From Proteobacteria bacterium UBA664 (lineage in GTDB: Bacteria; Pseudomonadota; Gammaproteobacteria; UBA7966): a stretch of 5,529 bases of DNA. Where the stretch lies: assembly GCA_002299125.1 (NCBI GenBank), contig DBNU01000189.1, positions 1 through 5,529 on the forward strand. The letters are read 5' to 3'. How positions within the stretch are numbered: the stretch's first letter is position 1; each line of letters begins with the position of its first letter. The translations under genes were made by a program, and so were the position numbers. Positions 1-5,529 of this stretch are shown here, one piece after another. The notes under the pieces are model-generated. The model was not told where the DNA came from, ran no database searches, and worked only from the letters and a program-made list of their open reading frames with translations.

Positions 1-2
1 GG

Positions 3-1790
3 CTCGGCGGCTGGCGGCGCAGCGTCGTGCTTGCCTTCGGTGCCCCCTTGCCGAAAACGATCCGCACTCAGACGCTGCGCCCCGTGCTGGTGGAACTGAG
101 CCGCGCGGCCTGGCAGGCGCATGCCGATGAACTGCCCACCCTGGGGCTCGCCGCGTTGCGGGCGCTGGCCCGCCGGCCGGGTCGCTTGCTGGTCATCGAC
201 CCCACCATCGGGGTGCAGCTCACCAGCGGTCGTCTGGCGGCGGGTGCCCTCTGCCTGATGCGCGCCCTTGCACGCTCCGCCCCCCTGCGCGGAGAACGCA
301 TCGGTGTGCTGCTACCCGCCGGCGCGGGCGCGCTGCTGGTGGACCTCGCGGTGCTGTTCGGCGGTGGGCGTGTGGTGAACCTCAACTACACCTGGAGCGC
401 AGCGCAAGTGGCAGAGGCGGTGGAACGTGCGGGTGTTCGGCGCGTCGTCTCATCGCAACGCTTTGCGCAACGCCTGCAGCAGCGACGTGGTTTCGACGTC
501 ACCGCTGCCGCCGGTACGGCGGAACTCGTGATGGTGGAGGAGCTGCGCGCCACGATCCGGCCCTGGCACGGGCCACTCGCCCTGCTCAAGGTCCTGCTGT
601 TGCCGAGCCGCTGGCTGTTGCGCGGCACCGGTGCGGAGCTCGCCGACAACCGGACGGAGGCCGCCCTGCTCTTCTCCAGCGGCAGCGAAGGGCGACCCAA
701 GGCGATCGCGCTGTCGCACGCGGCCCTGCACGCGAACATCGAGCAATGCATGCAACTGCTCGACCCGACGCACGAAGACCGGCTGCTCGGCTGCCTGCCG
801 CCCTTCCACGCCTTCGGTCTCACCGTCTGCTGCCTGCTGCCGCTGCTCGAGGGGATGCCGGTCGTGACCGTGGCCGACCCGACCCGTGCACTCGATCTCG
901 CGCGAGTCGTGGCGCATCACCGGGCGACGGTGCTGTTCAGCACGCCGACGCTGTTGCGGCTGGCGCTGCGGCATCCACGCCTGCATTCCCTGCTGCTGTC
1001 GTCACTCAGGCTGGTGGTGGCGGGTGCCGAGCGACTGGATGAAACCACCCGGCTCGCCTTCCTCGACCGTTTCCACAAACCCATCCTCGAGGGCTTCGGC
1101 TGCACGGAAACCGGGCCGGTCGCCTGCTGCAACGTGCCGGATCACCTGGAACCCGATGCCCTGACCCCGCATCTGGGATGGCGCCCGGGCACGGTCGGGC
1201 TGCCGGTGCCGGGCACGGCGATCCGCATCATCGATCGCGAGAGTGGGGTCGAACGACCCATCGGCGAACCCGGCGAGGTACTCATCGCTGGCCCGCAACT
1301 GATGCTGGGCTATCTGGGTGAGCCCGAGCTCACCGCCAAAGCCTTCCTCGAACGCGATGGCTGTCTCTGGTATCGCACCGGGGATCAGGGCCGGCTCGAC
1401 GCCGACGGCTTCCTGACCATCGTCGATCGCTATTCGCGCTTCGCGAAGATTGCCGGCGAAATGGTGAGCTTGACCCGCCTGGAAGGGCTGGTGCGCGAAC
1501 TACTGCAGAAGGACGTGCCCACGGCAGACGCCGTGGCCGTGAGCCTGCCGGATCCGCTTCGCGGTGAACGCATCGTACTGCTGCTTTGCGGCATGGAAGC
1601 GCTGCCGGATACCAGTGAACTCCGGCACCGCATGCAGGAGGCGGACTGTCCCACGCTCGCCCTGCCGGATGCCTGGCACTTGATCGGCGAGCTGCCACGC
1701 CTCGGCAGCGGCAAGACCGACGTGCAGACCGCGAAGCGGATGGCGGCCGCGCTCGAGCAGCCCAGGGAGGAGGCGGTGGCGACGGTTTGA
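3..1790 (+). CDS. aas: Aas-like bifunctional acyltransferase / acyl-ACP (acyl-CoA) synthetase, C-terminal part, 5' partial
   Basis: An adenylate-forming (ANL) ligase fused behind a PlsC-type acyltransferase, expected at the inner membrane where it activates fatty acids and re-acylates lysophospholipids. The frame has no stop back to the left edge. The first codons, reading LGGWRRSV then VLAFGAPLP, resemble the tail of a PlsC acyltransferase domain, so the GTG at 27 is probably internal and the HX4D catalytic motif lies outside the window. Ligase motifs visible: P-loop SSGSEGRPK (nt 675-701), GFGCTETGP (1092-1118), YRTGDQG with the ribose-binding Asp at 1383-1385, hinge region RFAKIAGEMVSL (about 1434-1469, close to Aas proteins), and catalytic Lys in GSGK at 1713-1715. 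The usual Gly before the hinge Arg is Asp here (1425-1427). All core motifs are intact, so the ligase should be active. In some proteobacteria an LplT-like transporter is also fused at the N-terminus; this cannot be judged here. Family assignment is firm; the acyl carrier (ACP or CoA) is inferred. Confidence 0.88.
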   Translation, partial: LGGWRRSVVLAFGAPLPKTIRTQTLRPVLVELSRAAWQAHADELPTLGLAALRALARRPGRLLVIDPTIGVQLTSGRLAAGALCLMRALARSAPLRGERIGVLLPAGAGALLVDLAVLFGGGRVVNLNYTWSAAQVAEAVERAGVRRVVSSQRFAQRLQQRRGFDVTAAAGTAELVMVEELRATIRPWHGPLALLKVLLLPSRWLLRGTGAELADNRTEAALLFSSGSEGRPKAIALSHAALHANIEQCMQLLDPTHEDRLLGCLPPFHAFGLTVCCLLPLLEGMPVVTVADPTRALDLARVVAHHRATVLFSTPTLLRLALRHPRLHSLLLSSLRLVVAGAERLDETTRLAFLDRFHKPILEGFGCTETGPVACCNVPDHLEPDALTPHLGWRPGTVGLPVPGTAIRIIDRESGVERPIGEPGEVLIAGPQLMLGYLGEPELTAKAFLERDGCLWYRTGDQGRLDADGFLTIVDRYSRFAKIAGEMVSLTRLEGLVRELLQKDVPTADAVAVSLPDPLRGERIVLLLCGMEALPDTSELRHRMQEADCPTLALPDAWHLIGELPRLGSGKTDVQTAKRMAAALEQPREEAVATV

Positions 1791-2100
1791 TCGGGGCCCT
1801 GCGCGCGGCATGACCCCGCCCAAGGCAAGGCGGCCAGGAATCCCCGGCGGGCCAAGTTCCGGAGACGTCATCTTTTGTTCCGCGTCAGGTCGGTTTCACC
1901 CGCGCTGCATACCCAGTGTCTACCGGCCGCTATTCTCCGGCCAGGGGAGTCGAGTGCCGACTCCCTGAGCCTGTGCGCCGCGCGTCTGGCCTGCAGCGGT
2001 CCTTGCCCAAACAAGAAGACAGCCAAGCGTCCATGAGCCCCCGTGAGATCATCGCCTGGACGCGCCCGTCGATGCCGGCTGCCGGCCTGAGGTGCAAGGC
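1791..2100. other. Intergenic region, about 310 bases, no supported gene
   Basis: This gap separates the Aas-like gene from the fusion gene, both on the + strand. I see no convincing protein: the only forward frame of note (GTG at 1916 to TGA at 2102-2104, 62 codons; internal ATG at 2033) lacks a good ribosome-binding site and resembles no family. Three inverted repeats are present: a weak one at 1816-1833 (CCGCC/GGCGG), one at 1925-1942 (GGCCG/CGGCC, 8-base loop), and the strong one at 1945-1965 listed separately. None is followed by a T-run, although a T-rich stretch lies at 1871-1879. I could not place a sigma-70 promoter with good -35 and -10 boxes and correct spacing. The size of the gap suggests that the fusion gene has its own promoter here, but this is inference. 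Confidence 0.6.
1945..1965. repeat. Perfect 8-bp stem-loop in the intergenic gap
   Basis: GGGAGTCG at 1945-1952 pairs perfectly with CGACTCCC at 1958-1965 across the 5-base loop AGTGC; G1944 and U1966 can add a wobble pair. A second, weaker hairpin (1925-1942) ends only two bases before it. No T-tract follows on either strand, so it is not a typical intrinsic terminator. It could be an RNA structure in the leader of the downstream gene, an operator-like dyad, or a small dispersed element. The structure is seen directly; its role is unknown. Confidence 0.5.
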
Positions 2101-2103
2101 TTG
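2088..2103 (+). promoter_or_regulatory. Ribosome-binding site favouring a TTG start
   Basis: TGAGG at 2088-2092 lies 8 bases before TTG at 2101-2103, an ideal Shine-Dalgarno distance. The alternative in-frame GTG at 2092-2094 overlaps this motif and has no other purine-rich sequence at a suitable distance. The frame is closed upstream by TGA at 2044-2046, with no ATG between. The recognisable domain begins at residue 5 or 6 from the TTG, so nothing is lost with the shorter start. Confidence 0.6.
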
Positions 2104-2847
2104 AGCCCCCGCAGCATTCTCGTCTTCGAGAGCACGCTGGCCGGCCGTCTCGACCACGGCACGGCCCGCATCGCGGGCTTGGGCTTCGGGGCCGAGCCCG
2201 GGAGTGCCAGCGGGCTGAGCGGCGATGCCTACGGCATCCCGACCACCAACAGTCTCGGCCGCACGCTCACCATGGCGGAGATCACGGCCTCTGTCGGCGA
2301 TCTGCTGCGCTTCGCGCAGGCGCATCCGGACTGGAGCTTTCGCGTCACGAGCCTTGGCCAGAATCTCAGCCCCGCGGACCGTGAGCGCCTCATCGAGCAG
2401 TTCCGGGTCCCACCGGCAAATTGCCGGTTGCCAGGGAGCTGGCTGGCGCAGTTCGGCCGCCTGCCGCATCAACGACTCCTCATCGCCGGGGGCGCTCATT
2501 CCCTGTCGAGGACGCAGACAGCCGCCGACTTCGCCGAATTCCTGCGCCTGAATGCCCCGCTGTGGGGTGTCGGGGCGTTGGAAATCGTGAGCTGCGGCTC
2601 ATCCAGTGACACCGTCACCATCGATCGCTACGCAAAGACACATGGCCTCGCGCACAAGGTGATTCCCACCGACGAGGCCCGTTACGGTGCACACGCTGCC
2701 CTGGCACGTGATGAACTGGCACTGTGGTACTGCTCCCGGGTCGTGAGCCTCATCCGCGCCGATGAGACCTCGCCCGGCAACGAGGTGCGCCTCATCGCCG
2801 CCGCCGCGCGCGCCGGCATCCCGCTCGACGAGCTCTACGAGGACTGA
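2101..2847 (+). CDS. Putative two-domain protein: A1S_2505-like N-terminal domain fused to a YspA/DUF2493-like SLOG domain
   Basis: A 248-residue soluble protein with no signal peptide or membrane segment. Residues about 6-114 follow the pattern of the A1S_2505-like family (function unknown, often in phages): ILVFES.LAGR at the start, a GxxYGIPT turn (residues 41-48), a helix ending in RFAQAHP (70-76), F.VT (80-83) and PANCRLPxxW (105-114). Residues about 124-242 resemble the YspA branch of SLOG Rossmann-like domains: a strand RLLIAGG (125-131), IVSCGSSSD where the family has a GGARGAD-like loop (162-170), DRYAKTHGL (175-183), then PTDEARYG and ARDE (189-205), where relatives carry a PADW..YG and RN pattern. 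Both glycine-rich signatures are altered, so nucleotide binding may be changed or lost. SLOG domains generally bind or process nucleotide-derived ligands, so a nucleotide-sensing or modifying role is possible but only inferred. It is convergent with hemF and has no phage genes nearby. The gene is confidently real; domain assignments rest on remembered consensus. Confidence 0.72.
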   Translation: MSPRSILVFESTLAGRLDHGTARIAGLGFGAEPGSASGLSGDAYGIPTTNSLGRTLTMAEITASVGDLLRFAQAHPDWSFRVTSLGQNLSPADRERLIEQFRVPPANCRLPGSWLAQFGRLPHQRLLIAGGAHSLSRTQTAADFAEFLRLNAPLWGVGALEIVSCGSSSDTVTIDRYAKTHGLAHKVIPTDEARYGAHAALARDELALWYCSRVVSLIRADETSPGNEVRLIAAAARAGIPLDELYED

Positions 2848-2865
2848 GGCAGCGCTTTCATTTCC

Positions 2866-3819
2866 TCACACACTCCGGGCCGGTCTGCTGGTGAGCGGCA
2901 TGCCTTCTGCGAGCCAGTCACGGGGCACCAGATAGCGGGTGTACAACTCGGCCTCCCGACTGCCCGGATCGGGCTGCCAGTTGTAGCGCCAGCGCACGAG
3001 CGGGGGCAGGGACATCAGGATCGACTCGGTGCGACCGCCGGTCTGCAACCCAAAGAGCGTGCCGCGATCGTAGACGAGGTTGAACTCCACGTAGCGACCG
3101 CGGCGGTACAGTTGGAAATCGCGCTCACGTTCACCCCAGGGCGCGTGCCGGCGGCGCTCGACGATGGGCAGGTAGGCGTCGAGCCAGGCCTCACCGACCC
3201 GGCGCACGAAATCGAAGCAGCGGGCGAAATCCGGCTGATTGAGGTCATCGAAGAACAGCCCGCCGACACCGCGCTGCTCGCCCCGATGGCGGAGATGGAA
3301 GTAGTCATCGCACCAGTCGCGGTAGCGTTCCCACGCCCCGGGAGTGAAGGCCTCGCAGACACCACGGGCCGTGCGATGCCAGTGGATGACGTCCTCGTCG
3401 AAGCCGTAGTAGGGCGTGAGGTCAAAGCCGCCACCGAACCACCACACCGGGGTCTCGCCCGGCTTTTCGGCGACGAAGAGGCGGACATTCGCATGCGAGG
3501 TGGGCACCAGCGGGCTCTCGGGGTGGATGACGAGCGAGACCCCGGCCGCGCGGAAGGATCGCCCTGCAAGCTCCGGGCGAGCGGCCGTGGCCGAGGCCGG
3601 CAAACCCGGCCCATGCACTTCCGAAAATCCCACCCCCGCCTGCTCGAAGACCTCGCCACCGGAAAGCACGCGCGAACGCCCGCCGCCGCCTGCCTCCCGG
3701 GTCCAGATGTCCTCGTGGAAACGCGCAGTCGGCTCGAAGCCCCCCAGTGCCCCGGTGATGGCGTCCTGCAGGCCCTGCAACCAGCGCGTGACAGACGTGA
3801 AATCGATGGACTCCGGCAT
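2866..3819 (-). CDS. hemF: Oxygen-dependent coproporphyrinogen-III oxidase
   Basis: Cytosolic homodimeric enzyme of haem synthesis that uses O2 to decarboxylate two propionate side chains of coproporphyrinogen III, giving protoporphyrinogen IX. The 317-residue product carries the family signature WWFGGGFDLTPYY (residues 126-138). The conserved histidines are all present: H99 in VIHPESP, H109 in TSHANVR, H148 in HWH and H178 in LRHRGEQ; each is offset by three from the corresponding E. coli residue as I remember it. GGLFFDDL (186-193) and YVEFNLVYDRGT followed by TGGRTESILMSLPP near the C-terminus complete the fold. The protein runs roughly 18 residues longer than E. coli HemF (299), mostly as a tail after PRDWLAEGM. 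The ATG at 3817-3819 is chosen because the product begins at the usual distance from the conserved core; the ribosome-binding site is weak (CAGGGTC directly before the ATG). It is divergent from hisB. Presence of HemF implies aerobic or microaerobic growth. Confidence 0.96.
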   Translation of the reverse strand: MPESIDFTSVTRWLQGLQDAITGALGGFEPTARFHEDIWTREAGGGGRSRVLSGGEVFEQAGVGFSEVHGPGLPASATAARPELAGRSFRAAGVSLVIHPESPLVPTSHANVRLFVAEKPGETPVWWFGGGFDLTPYYGFDEDVIHWHRTARGVCEAFTPGAWERYRDWCDDYFHLRHRGEQRGVGGLFFDDLNQPDFARCFDFVRRVGEAWLDAYLPIVERRRHAPWGERERDFQLYRRGRYVEFNLVYDRGTLFGLQTGGRTESILMSLPPLVRWRYNWQPDPGSREAELYTRYLVPRDWLAEGMPLTSRPARSV

Positions 3820-3864
3820 GACCCTGGCTCGCTGCGGATGGCTCTCGATGATGCCACCATCGCA

Positions 3865-3897
3865 CGCCGCCGGGCGCTCGGGTCCGGCGGCGCTTTT
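3865..3897 (+). terminator. GC-rich hairpin with short T-tract, terminator-like, just upstream of hisB
   Basis: CGCCGCCGG at 3865-3873 pairs perfectly with CCGGCGGCG at 3884-3892, with a 10-base loop that can be narrowed by a G-U and a C-G pair. CTTTT (3893-3897) follows directly. Read on the + strand this has the form of an intrinsic terminator, ending 17 bases before the hisB start codon. No + strand gene precedes it closely, since hemF lies on the other strand, so it would act either on antisense transcription coming out of hemF or inside a hisB leader. On the - strand it would sit in the hemF 5' leader without a T-tract. The T-run is short and the loop long, so function is uncertain. Confidence 0.42.
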
Positions 3898-3914
3898 CTG
3901 GTAGCGTAGGGCGC

Positions 3915-4526
3915 ATGCAAACGACCACCGAACGAAGACGGGCCACCGTCACCCGCAACACCCGCGAGACCCGCATCGAGGTGGAGATCGACCTCGACGG
4001 CGACGGCACCTGCCAGCTCAAACTCGGCGTCCCCTTCCTCGAACATATGTTGGAGCAGGTGGCGCGGCATGGGCTCATCGACCTGCGCATCGAGGCCGCT
4101 GGCGACCTCGATATCGACGACCACCACACGGTGGAGGACGTCGGCATCACGCTGGGCCAGGCCCTGACCCGCGCGCTGGGCGACAAGGCCGGCGTGCGCC
4201 GTTACGGCCACAGCTACGTCCCGCTGGACGAGGCCCTCTCGCGCGTGGTGGTGGACCTCTCCGGCCGGCCTGGTCTCACCTTCGCGGTCGACTTCCCGCG
4301 TGCGCGGGTCGGCAACTTCGATGTGGACCTCTTCGCCGAATTCTTCCAGGGCTTCGTCAACCACGCCGCCTGCACCCTGCATGTGGACTGTCTGCGCGGG
4401 CGCAACACGCACCATGTGATCGAGACCATCTTCAAGGCCTTCGGTCGGGCCCTGCGCATGGCGGTGGAGGCCGATCCGCGCATGGCCGGCATCACGCCCT
4501 CGACCAAGGGCACCCTCACCGGCTGA
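3915..4526 (+). CDS. hisB: Imidazoleglycerol-phosphate dehydratase (monofunctional HisB)
   Basis: Cytosolic Mn2+-dependent enzyme of histidine synthesis that dehydrates imidazoleglycerol phosphate to imidazole-acetol phosphate. The 203-residue product has the length of the monofunctional form and lacks the N-terminal histidinol-phosphatase domain found in E. coli. Family signatures are intact: PFLEHMLEQVARHG (residues 40-53), metal-binding DDHHTVED (68-75), the second metal site NTHHVIETIFKAFGRAL (164-180), and the C-terminal PSTKGTL (195-201) that contacts substrate phosphate. H44, H70, H71, H166 and H167 plus E74 and E170 supply the expected metal ligands. The ATG at 3915 is preceded by TAGG at 3907-3910, a short but usable ribosome-binding site, and the product starts at the expected distance from the first strand. 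It is divergent from hemF and lies 129 bp before hisH; cotranscription with hisH is likely but not shown. Nothing is broken. Confidence 0.97.
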   Translation: MQTTTERRRATVTRNTRETRIEVEIDLDGDGTCQLKLGVPFLEHMLEQVARHGLIDLRIEAAGDLDIDDHHTVEDVGITLGQALTRALGDKAGVRRYGHSYVPLDEALSRVVVDLSGRPGLTFAVDFPRARVGNFDVDLFAEFFQGFVNHAACTLHVDCLRGRNTHHVIETIFKAFGRALRMAVEADPRMAGITPSTKGTLTG

Positions 4527-4638
4527 ACGAGGCGCGCGCGACGGCTGCGGCAACCGCCCCGGACATCCGCGGCGCGGCTCGAACCGGCCCTTGCAGCGGT
4601 CAGCACGCGCGCCCCGCACCTGGACTCACCGACTCACT

Positions 4639-4655
4639 GAGGAAGCCCCTCCCCG
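4639..4655 (+). promoter_or_regulatory. Distant, pairable Shine-Dalgarno of hisH
   Basis: The only purine-rich motif before hisH is GAGGA at 4639-4643, which leaves 12 bases to the ATG at 4656, longer than usual. GAGG (4639-4642) can pair with CCTC (4648-4651) in a 4-bp hairpin, and TGAG (4638-4641) can alternatively pair with CTCA upstream (4625-4628, or 4634-4637 with too small a loop). The hisH N-terminus (QRVVVLDYGMSNLGSV) fixes the start codon, so the long spacing is real. Weak translation initiation is an inference. Confidence 0.35.
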
Positions 4656-5309
4656 ATGCAGCGCGTCGTCGTCCTCGACTACGGAATGAGCAATCTCGGC
4701 TCGGTGGCCAAGGCCATCGCGCATGCCGGCCAGGGCCAGGCCGAGGTCATCATCTCGGGCGAGCCGGCCGACATCGAGGCGGCCGATCGACTCGTATTCC
4801 CCGGGCAGGGTGCCCTTGGCGAATGCATGCGCCAGCTCACGGCGCGCGGACTCGACGCCCGGATCCGCGCCTTCATCGCCTCCGGCCGCCCCTTTCTCGG
4901 CATCTGCCTCGGCCTGCAATCCCTGTTCGAGCGCAGCGAAGAGAACGCCGGCTGCGCCGGGCTTGGCGTGTACGCGGGCCAGGTGTTGCTCTTCCCGGTG
5001 CCACTGCTCGACCCGGCGACCGGCCGGCGCCTGAAGGTCCCGCACATGGGCTGGAACGTGGTCACAGCCACGCGCGCGCATCCGCTCTGGCAGGGGCTCG
5101 GCCCGGCCGAGCGCTTCTACTTCGTGCACAGTTATCACGTCTGCCCCACCGACCCGACGCTCTGCCTCGCGAGCAGCCAGCATGGCCTGGCCTTTTGTGC
5201 CGCGGCCGGGCGCGGCAATGTGTTCGCCACCCAGTTCCACCCGGAGAAGAGTCAGCGCGCCGGCCTGGCGCTGCTGGCGCGTTTCCTCGCCTGGGACGGG
5301 CGCGATTGA
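4656..5309 (+). CDS. hisH: Imidazole glycerol phosphate synthase, glutamine amidotransferase subunit
   Basis: Class I glutamine amidotransferase that hydrolyses glutamine and channels ammonia to HisF, where PRFAR is converted to imidazoleglycerol phosphate (the HisB substrate) and AICAR. The 217-residue product begins with the family N-terminus VVVLDYGMSNLGSV. The catalytic triad is complete: C84 in GICLGLQSLFE (codon 4905-4907), H195 and E197 in FHPEKSQ (codons 5238-5240 and 5244-5246). The oxyanion region reads PGQGAL (residues 49-54) rather than the PGVGAF of many HisH proteins, a variant I recall from other proteobacteria. HMGWNVV (about 129-135) and FYFVHSYH contribute to the HisF interface and active site. 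It follows hisB by 129 bp on the same strand, consistent with a his operon. The usual partners hisA and hisF do not follow in the window, so HisF must be encoded elsewhere. Confidence 0.96.
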   Translation: MQRVVVLDYGMSNLGSVAKAIAHAGQGQAEVIISGEPADIEAADRLVFPGQGALGECMRQLTARGLDARIRAFIASGRPFLGICLGLQSLFERSEENAGCAGLGVYAGQVLLFPVPLLDPATGRRLKVPHMGWNVVTATRAHPLWQGLGPAERFYFVHSYHVCPTDPTLCLASSQHGLAFCAAAGRGNVFATQFHPEKSQRAGLALLARFLAWDGRD

Positions 5310-5389
5310 AGCTGCCCCGATAGCCTCCGATCTGCGGCCGGGCGGGCGCACGACCTGAGCTGCCGCATCCCGTCTGCCGGTTCCAATCC

Positions 5390-5527
5390 ATGCACTTCCT
5401 GCACGCCGCCGACATCCATCTCGACAGCCCGCTGCGTGGGCTCGCGCGCTACGAGGGCGTGCCGGAAGAGCAGGTACGGGCGGCCCCGCGCCAGCGCTTC
5501 GAGGCCCTGGTCGCGCACGCCGTGTAG
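5390..5527 (+). CDS. N-terminal fragment of an SbcD/YhaO-like metallophosphoesterase, closed early by an in-frame TAG
   Basis: The ATG at 5390 opens a 45-codon frame beginning MHFLHAADIHLDSPLRGLARY, a close match to the N-terminus of calcineurin-like phosphoesterases of the DNA-repair exonuclease group (SbcD, YhaO). D8 and H10 form the first metal-binding D-x-H motif. Full-length relatives have several hundred residues, with further metal motifs such as GDxxD and GNHE that would lie beyond the window. The frame meets TAG at 5525-5527, three bases from the edge, exactly where relatives continue through a helix commonly holding Glu, so a single GAG-to-TAG change would explain it. The cause may be a sequence-end error, a pseudogene, or, less likely, a recoded stop. 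The ribosome-binding site is poor, but the family N-terminus fixes the start. It lies 80 bp after hisH. Family identity is fairly sure; status of the gene is open. Confidence 0.7.
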   Translation: MHFLHAADIHLDSPLRGLARYEGVPEEQVRAAPRQRFEALVAHAV

Positions 5528-5529
5528 GC

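Noticed and set aside
1916..2104. A 62-codon forward frame from GTG 1916 (or 23 codons from ATG 2033) as a small gene or leader peptide
   Set aside because: No good ribosome-binding site for either start, no family resemblance, and it contains both hairpins; open frames of this size are common by chance in GC-rich DNA.
2848..2865. Terminator between the convergent fusion gene and hemF
   Set aside because: The 18-bp gap has no stable inverted repeat or T-run with a stem; no bidirectional terminator is visible.
3848..3904. 18-codon frame as a his-operon attenuator leader peptide
   Set aside because: It has a single His codon, no His run, and no visible ribosome-binding site; it also overlaps the hairpin itself.
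3112..3909. 265-codon forward frame antisense to hemF and ending just before hisB
   Set aside because: It overlaps hemF almost entirely, has no recognisable domain, and the hemF frame carries all family motifs.
4531..4613. 8-bp inverted repeat GGCGCGCG (4531-4538) / CGCGCGCC (4606-4613) in the hisB-hisH spacer
   Set aside because: It is alternating GC of low complexity, 67 bases apart, and does not extend; chance is likely.
3015..4619. Very long frame on the - strand (534 codons) covering hisB antisense and part of hemF
   Set aside because: It lies opposite a certain hisB gene and out of frame with a certain hemF gene; its Arg/Ala/Ser-rich translation is typical of GC-rich shadow frames.
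4560..4620. GGTTCGAGCC on the - strand, resembling a tRNA T-arm
   Set aside because: The flanking bases do not form the 5-bp T stem, and no acceptor stem, D-arm or anticodon arm can be built around it.

Overview
The window reads as chromosomal DNA of a high-GC proteobacterium, most likely a gammaproteobacterium or betaproteobacterium. The evidence is a fused acyltransferase/acyl-ligase of the Aas type, an aerobic HemF, and a monofunctional HisB followed by HisH, all with strong G/C third-position preference. No phage, transposon, CRISPR or RNA gene was recognised.

Layout. (1) Positions 3-1790 (+) hold the 3' part of an Aas-like gene for phospholipid acyl recycling; the reading frame is open to the left edge, so its acyltransferase half lies mostly outside. 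(2) Positions 1791-2100 are about 310 bases without a convincing gene but with a clear 8-bp stem-loop. (3) Positions 2101-2847 (+) encode a 248-residue protein that looks like a two-domain fusion: an N-terminal domain like the uncharacterised, phage-associated A1S_2505 family, and a C-terminal Rossmann-like domain resembling the YspA/DUF2493 branch of the SLOG superfamily. This is the least ordinary gene here. (4) Positions 2866-3819 (-) are hemF, convergent with the fusion gene across only 18 bp. (5) Positions 3820-3914 separate hemF from the divergent hisB and hold a GC-rich hairpin followed by a short T-tract. (6) hisB (3915-4526, +) and hisH (4656-5309, +) supply two steps of histidine biosynthesis, separated by 129 bp. 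(7) From 5390 to the right edge (+) lies the start of an SbcD/YhaO-like metallophosphoesterase, apparently cut by an in-frame TAG at 5525-5527.

How the genes relate. Aas (membrane lipid repair), HemF (haem synthesis) and HisB/HisH (histidine synthesis) are housekeeping genes with no common pathway. HisB and HisH are the only functional pair; hisA and hisF, frequent followers of hisH, are not next to it. The fusion protein has no partner visible here that would explain its role. Domain assignments come from reading the sequence against remembered family consensus, not from a search.
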